Both the position numbers and the translations under genes were made by a program. DNA of 64,000 nt. It comes from Pelodera strongyloides (lineage: Eukaryota > Nematoda > Chromadorea > Rhabditida > Rhabditidae). The stretch is taken from positions 1-64,000 of the forward strand of contig JAANDG010000033.1 in NCBI GenBank assembly GCA_036852015.1, in the 5' to 3' direction. The notes beneath the pieces were generated by a model. It was not told the DNA's origin. It ran no database searches and was given only the letters and a program-made list of their open reading frames with translations. This document shows, one piece after another, positions 58,700 through 64,000 of this stretch; the stretch's first letter is position 1; each line of letters begins with the position of its first letter.

Positions 58700-59878
58700 T
58701 GGTTAACTTAGTTTTATTTCGTTGTTTTCACTTCAAACTCCCGCCACTTATACAACTGTGGCGTAACGCACAACTCGCTAGCGTTGCGGTTGATAAACAT
58801 CAAATTATTATATGAACGCGTTCAACTATCTTATAGCTAGTGATTACGTGATGTGAGTAAGATAAGAGACACAGAGAGATACATTGCGAGCTTGGGAAAG
58901 AGTTAGAGAGGGGGGCGGGAGAGATTTACGCCTGTTCGCAGGGGGTCATTTATACACATCATCATAATTCATAATGCACGGCTGTAAGCTGTGACCGGAG
59001 CATATTAACCATCACAATTAGTGACTAATTATTTGCTATTCGATAGTCTGTTTTCCACGTAACTATCCACCCATAACGCATAATTTGCCCTTAGCACCTT
59101 ATCTCCTCGCGAGAGTACTATAAAAGCTTATCTGTAAAAAATACGGGTTACGCCCTGAGCGCGTCGTGGCTTTATTATGACCCCACGGTTGCGTGTGAAC
59201 TATTCAGAAATGAAACATGAATACTTGCAAAGGGGGACCGCGAAAATGATGCGATTGTTGGAAAGTCCGATTTTTTGTGGGCATGTGCCGTAAACTATAA
59301 TTTTATCGTTTTGAGGACTTGAGTGATTTAATTTGAGAACTTGAGTAGACTTGAGTAATTTAAGTAATTTGAGACTTGAGTAAGTCTTCTTTCTCCTTTG
59401 AATGATTCCAAAAACATACACATTCGTTATAAGTAATATTCATCACTAAGTTATATGAGGAAATATTCCAGGACAGAAAATATCGTTCATAGTAAAAAAG
59501 ACCGAATTTCCACCTCGGGGAATTGAGTGGTGAACATGACCACAGAAACTGTGCTTGGTAGAATCCTTACCAAGGCTTAGGCTTAGGCTTAGGTACTAAT
59601 TACTCATTATTTATCACAATAGGTCCTCATTATTGTCATTTAAACAATTCCTTTCCTACAGTACACCACCTCAAAAATCAATCAATAAAATTCCCAAACA
59701 GTAGTCGGCTCATGATTTATACGCGCCCTTATTTCACGTCTCTCGTGAGACTATTCCCATCTGGCATGATTTGTGGTGATAGTGATAAGGGTGCCTACAC
59801 GGTTGCTGCCACGCCGAAGGCTTGGCTCCCTAGCCCGCTCTCGCCTACAGAACCCCATAGGAAGGCCTGCTCCCGATC
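58700..59878. other. Spacer between paralogues 2 and 3
   Basis: No exon was found. It holds a GA-rich stretch near 58860-58920 and an interstitial telomere-like repeat at 59574-59593. The promoter of paralogue 3 is expected near its 3' end. Confidence 0.5.
59574..59593 (+). repeat. Interstitial telomere-like repeat (TTAGGC)
   Basis: GGCTTAGGCTTAGGCTTAGG, three units of the nematode telomere hexamer. A diverged reverse version (GCCTAAGCCTAAGGC) is at about 61869-61899. Confidence 0.85.
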
Positions 59879-60728
59879 ATGATCCGCCAGACCATCCTCT
59901 TGGCGGCATTCGTTGGTCAGTTTATTGATTTTTTTTTGGATTATTGATTGGGATATTGATTTTCTGATGACCACATTAGTTTAGTTGAAGAAATTGGTGT
60001 GTGGTTGATTGCTATATAGCATACGACTATACCGTAAATAAAACTTATTAGGCCGCGTGTATTTCTTTAAAGCGAAATACCGGCGAAATACCGACCGGTT
60101 TTGAAACGCATCGAACGTTTCAACTACCGGCTTGTATTTCCCTTTAAAAATGGTGGCAGCAAGTAAGTGCATAAATTGTTTCGGTGCACAAAATATAAAC
60201 AATCGCTTTTTCTCTGCGGTAGCTAGTTAGGCAAGTAGCTCTTGAACGTCAGTTTTGCTGCGCACCGCTTAAAATTTTCCGCATCGCGGCAATTTTTTCT
60301 ACTTTTTTTGCAGCCGTTGCCGCATGCGCATGCGATGTCACGCAGTTCGATGCGTGCCAGAACCAGTTCACCGACTACCTGGGCCTGGACAAGAATTTTG
60401 ATTGGACAAATCCTATGAGACTTTCTGCGGGTATTCAGGTACTGTATGATATTGAAAATATTGAACGCTTGGCCCCTTGGGCCCGTAGGCGTGCCCTCCA
60501 TCGGTAGAACAGAAACAACATTTATGTCATTTTCCTTTCTTCGGATTTTCTACATGCTTCAATTTAGCAAATCTACATCCACGGATCCGCCAAATTCCCC
60601 GCGCAAAGCGGACTTGTTTCCGTTTGCAAGTAAGTTGCTTGTGGCCAATTATTTATTATCATTTTCTCGTTTTCACTCCCGGTTTTCACTCAGCTCTTCC
60701 ACTAACTCTCTCTCTCTCTTCCTCTCTC

Positions 60729-60772
<44 letters not shown>

Positions 60773-60921
60773 GCTCTCTCTCTCTCGATCTCCTAACCTA
60801 CCACACTTTTCTCTCTCTCTCTCTCTGTGTCTCTCGCTCTCTCTCTCTCTCTTTCTCCCGATCTCCTAGCCTACCACACTTCGCTCTCCCTCTCTCTCTC
60901 TCGATCTCCTAACCTACCACA

Positions 60922-60952
<31 letters not shown>

Positions 60953-63018
60953 TCTCTACGCTAAGCACAACAAATATTTTTTCAGTGCCTACAACATCCT
61001 TCTGCAGTGTCTCGCCCAAAATGGACAGGTCGCTCAGGACTGCTTCAACCCAATTTGGTGAGAGTTATTAGGATTTGATGACCGTAATTAGTTAAAGACT
61101 TGGATAATTACATTGAGGGTTCTAGCCCAAATATGACGAACAATTTATCATTTGGAATTTGTCGCTTACTCCACACAGGACTCCTGAAGGCACCTTTCTA
61201 AACTTTTGGCACCCTTGAACAAAAGAATGCGCTCTTGTTACGTAGCAAAAAGGGTAACATGAAAATTGGCGCATAGCGCGGACATGAATCCGCGTCCGCG
61301 GGAGAACTTGCTTTTTGACATGGGAAAGGCGAGGACGCAGAAAAGAGGGCGGGGCTTATTTCTCTCTGTCTCGAGTTTTTCAATGCAAATTTGCAATCTT
61401 TTCTGTCCTCAGGCGCTGCGCGCCTGAGGACCAGACTCATTAAACAATTTCAATTGCAGGATGCTCAAGAACAACCCCCATGGACCCTACGACGCGTACG
61501 GCTACGCTGGTGTTATGAATATGGTTCAGTACCAGTGCTCGGCTGGATTCTATCGTGAGTTCTCGTAGCTCACGGTCACGGCGCAACCCATTTAGTGACC
61601 AATTAGTGGCCAATGACCAATTTTCAGTGCAAACAATTTGTTGACCGGCAACATCGGTTTTTCTGAGGTCCAGACCACCATGCCATGAGCATGAGCTGAT
61701 CAAGTACATGTACAAATATTAAAGAGAAATATCGTCATGTTTTTATAACGCGTTTTCTGTTTTTATGCTAAGTATTTGTGCTAAGATTGGGATCGTGTTT
61801 TATCTTAATTATGCACTTTCATATTCTGCATAAGAAGAAAAAGTGCACTCTACGCGTTTCAAAAACTAGCCTAAGCCTAAGGCTAAGCTAAGCCTAACGT
61901 TTCGCACTCTTTAGCCGCCGTCGACAACTGGGAGTGTGTGCAGGGTGTGTACTCAAACCAAGATGCCAACCTGAGAACGTGCATCAGAACCTTCTACACC
62001 CACGTCAGAGGAAACCCCGGAGATGTTAGTTGCATTAATTAAAGCGGTATAACACCTTGTTTTTGAAATATACCCTAGACAATTGTATTCCCATGTATTG
62101 TATGCTAATCGGGACCTATTCTCGCATGTATGCTATGTAAGACTTGCGTATAATGCATGGGATGCGGTTGCGGTTGTCAACACACTTTAGAGGAAGAAAA
62201 ACCCTGGATATGGGAGTTGTATTAATTAACAAATTTAAAGTGAATGCTTTTAATTTGACAGAAACGAAATCCTCTAGTCCTGCAACATTTATCTTTAGGC
62301 TTGCGAGTACTTCAAAACTGGTCTGGAATGCTACAGCCGAATCTTCCGCCCGTGCAGAGGAGAGATTGAGTGAGCTTTATATACGAACCTTGTCAGCTTT
62401 GTTTTGTTTGTAAAGCAGGTTTATGTGTCTCATATCACTTAGTCGCTTGCTATACGATAGATTTTGTTTGATTGTAGCTTGAACTTTGAATTGTTTGAAG
62501 TGTAGTTTGAACTTTGTACTTGTTCGAATTGGTTTTCCGTAGTTTGGCCTGCATATTCGTCCTGAGTTTGACGAGCGTGCTTACAAGGAAGTTATATGTA
62601 AGTTAAGTACAGAAAAGTTCATTCATAGGCTAGCATATAACCTAACAATAAATAAACTTATTTACGTTTTACACAAGAAAAGGCGCATTTTCGAAAGCTA
62701 AAGAAAACTTTTTAGGTACTACGCATGTGAAACTTTCCGTGTGCTAGCCGATACCGAATTCAAGGGCTGCAACATGCAATGCCAAGGTTAGTATTGATTA
62801 TATTGATTATTCATATTATTGTTTTTTTAGTTTATATTTATTGATTATTCACGCATTACTGATTGTGAATAGAAAATTGATCATTAAGTCTCATTGATTA
62901 TTGTGACTGATTATTGATTGATGTTATCGATTATAGATTTGATTATTATTGATTGATTATTTCAGTAAATGGAGGCTTCCGAGTCGGCAATGAGAAGGAG
63001 CAGCTTCCCGAAAACTAA
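59879..63018 (+). CDS. Secreted cysteine-rich protein, paralogue 3, 231 aa
   Basis: Nine exons: 59879-59915, 60314-60438, 60568-60629, 60986-61057, 61460-61554, 61915-62024, 62299-62369, 62716-62786 and 62966-63018; phases fit, AATAAA at 63036. Signal peptide MIRQTILLAAFVAVAACA, then CDVTQFDACQNQF. The C-terminal module NWECVQG..LRTCIRTFYTHV..DACEYF..LECYSRIFRPC..EIE|YYACETFRVL..GCNMQC matches the neighbours. The boundary before YYACE has shifted to phase 2, where the others are phase 0. It ends QLPEN after VNGGF, close to the VGGG end of paralogue 2. Presumably extracellular; role unknown. Confidence 0.8.
60067..60147. mobile_element. Family D element, internally deleted
   Basis: TTAAAGCGAAATACCGGCGA, then ACCGGTTTTGAAACGCATCG running directly into a mirrored end, CCCTTTAA. 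Only about 80 bp, against about 180 bp for full copies. In intron 1 of paralogue 3. Confidence 0.6.
60700..60955 (+). repeat. CT microsatellite with a repeated spacer
   Basis: Long CT tracts are separated by three copies of GATCTCCTARCCTACCACAC. In intron 3 of paralogue 3. Confidence 0.9.
61289..61404 (+). repeat. Dispersed repeat, copy 2
   Basis: Matches 43043-43165 (CGCGTCCGCGGG, TTTTTGACATGG, GACGCAGAAAAGAGGG, TCAATGCAAATTTGCAATC). In intron 4 of paralogue 3. Confidence 0.7.
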
Positions 63019-63041
63019 GCTATTAAATTGTATTAAATAAA

Positions 63042-64000
63042 CCGTGTTTCTTGCGTATAATAAAGAGATTTACTAGTTTGATAGTAAGAACAGTACACTG
63101 CATGACACGCCCATACACAACTTTTCAATACAATATTTCACGTGTCACCGGGGTTGTAATTGTAATTCTAGTGATTTTCTTTTTGTGAAAGAAAAATGCA
63201 AACTTTCAACCTGCTACTTATTTTCGTATTTCGCAGCGATATCTAGCGGGTTTGAATCCGACAAAGTCCAAGTAATTGGGAGTTGATATTTTAAGTTTAA
63301 TATTTCGAGAGATGCCGAAAGACTAAGTAACCTATTCACGTGTGCCTTCCCCTGGTAGGCGACTCACATTTAAAATCTGGTATACCTACCGGAGGAGCTT
63401 GTGAAATGCCTACCTAGGCGCCAGAGTGACGCGAGAATGCGCGCTAAAACGAAATCGGGAATGTGTTGTCCGTTCACAGTTGATCTTCAACGTGCTGAAA
63501 CATTGTGTTATGAATCATTCTTTGTAAATTATTGCCCTGTGACTTTCATTCATGAAATGCTGCTTTGGTTCAATTGCTCAAGTTTGAGGCGAGGAGCCTA
63601 TCACATGTTAGCCTGGAGGTGTTTAGTGTTTATGGTTTATTAATTAAACTTACCAAACTGAATTCATGATTTGGCAAGATTTTTTTTGCAATCCTCTATT
63701 TGCTAGTTTCCCTTGCAAAATCTGATGGATATCGATTCCACACAGGAAATTCTACTGACAATTATTCCGTTTTCCTGAGGAGTTCTTTTTTTTAATTCAT
63801 GTCATCCATACGTTCTACATCCATATATATTGTTATACATATGACTGGAGGTCATATATATAACTGTGTAACGTTCAGTCCACTAACTTCGTGTTGCTCA
63901 TTTCATATGCAAACACTGCGATATGTCACTGGAACTAAAAAAACTGGTGACGAAAACCACGTACAATCACAAATTGTTCCAAAAATTCCGTTTCCAAGCG
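63042..64000. other. No gene seen to the window end
   Basis: AT-rich sequence. The ORF at 63401-63643 has no signal peptide, family resemblance or splice context. Confidence 0.45.

Noticed and set aside
60446..60869. ORFs rich in SLSLSLS
   Set aside because: They translate CT microsatellite and part of exon 3 of paralogue 3 in the wrong frame.
62555..62600. Exon of paralogue 3 reading FGLHIRPEFDERAYKEVI
   Set aside because: The frame does not join the exon before it, and including it puts a stop in the next one. Direct joining of 62369 to 62716 restores the YYACE motif shared with paralogues 1 and 2.

Overview
This window reads as nuclear DNA of a nematode, most likely a rhabditid, but I cannot place the genus. 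The evidence is multi-exon genes with GT..AG introns, TTTCAG-type acceptors a few bases before most start codons (the pattern expected for spliced-leader trans-splicing), interstitial copies of the nematode telomere motif TTAGGC, and protein types familiar from nematodes. No bacterial operons, CRISPR arrays, rRNAs or intact tRNAs were seen. Nearly all long single-frame ORFs are noise; the real genes were found by joining exons with matching phases.

Layout. 1-1146: Helitron-like repeat, its inverted sister lying at 34277-35602. 1477-2618: two palindromic elements sharing one TTAA. 2664-3136 (-): doubtful small spliced gene. 4545-6466 (-): Ly6/three-finger secreted protein. 7836-11559 (-): secreted Gly/Tyr/His-rich peptide precursor built from phase-1 mini-exons. 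13417-19631 (+): 12-exon multi-pass membrane protein with a Ser/Thr-rich ectodomain. 19632-27900: gene-poor and repeat-rich, with a long foldback, TIR elements and a tRNA-derived SINE. 27939-36613 (-): 16-exon SLC7 light-chain amino-acid transporter. 38314-39028 (+): small 113-aa protein of unknown function. 40105-47059 (-): 17-exon Toll-type leucine-rich-repeat receptor without a TIR domain. 50129-54166, 55491-58610 and 59879-63018 (+): tandem trio of secreted cysteine-rich paralogues.

Much of the remaining sequence is short inverted-repeat elements, most flanked by TTAA. Several lie inside introns and would fold into long hairpins if transcribed. By family, the genes suggest secretion, surface recognition and nutrient transport: a candidate defence peptide, a Ly6 protein, a TIR-less Toll-like receptor and a secreted cysteine-rich cluster. 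No shared pathway is shown by the sequence; co-location is the only link. Exon models were checked for phase and length by hand and carry no transcript support.
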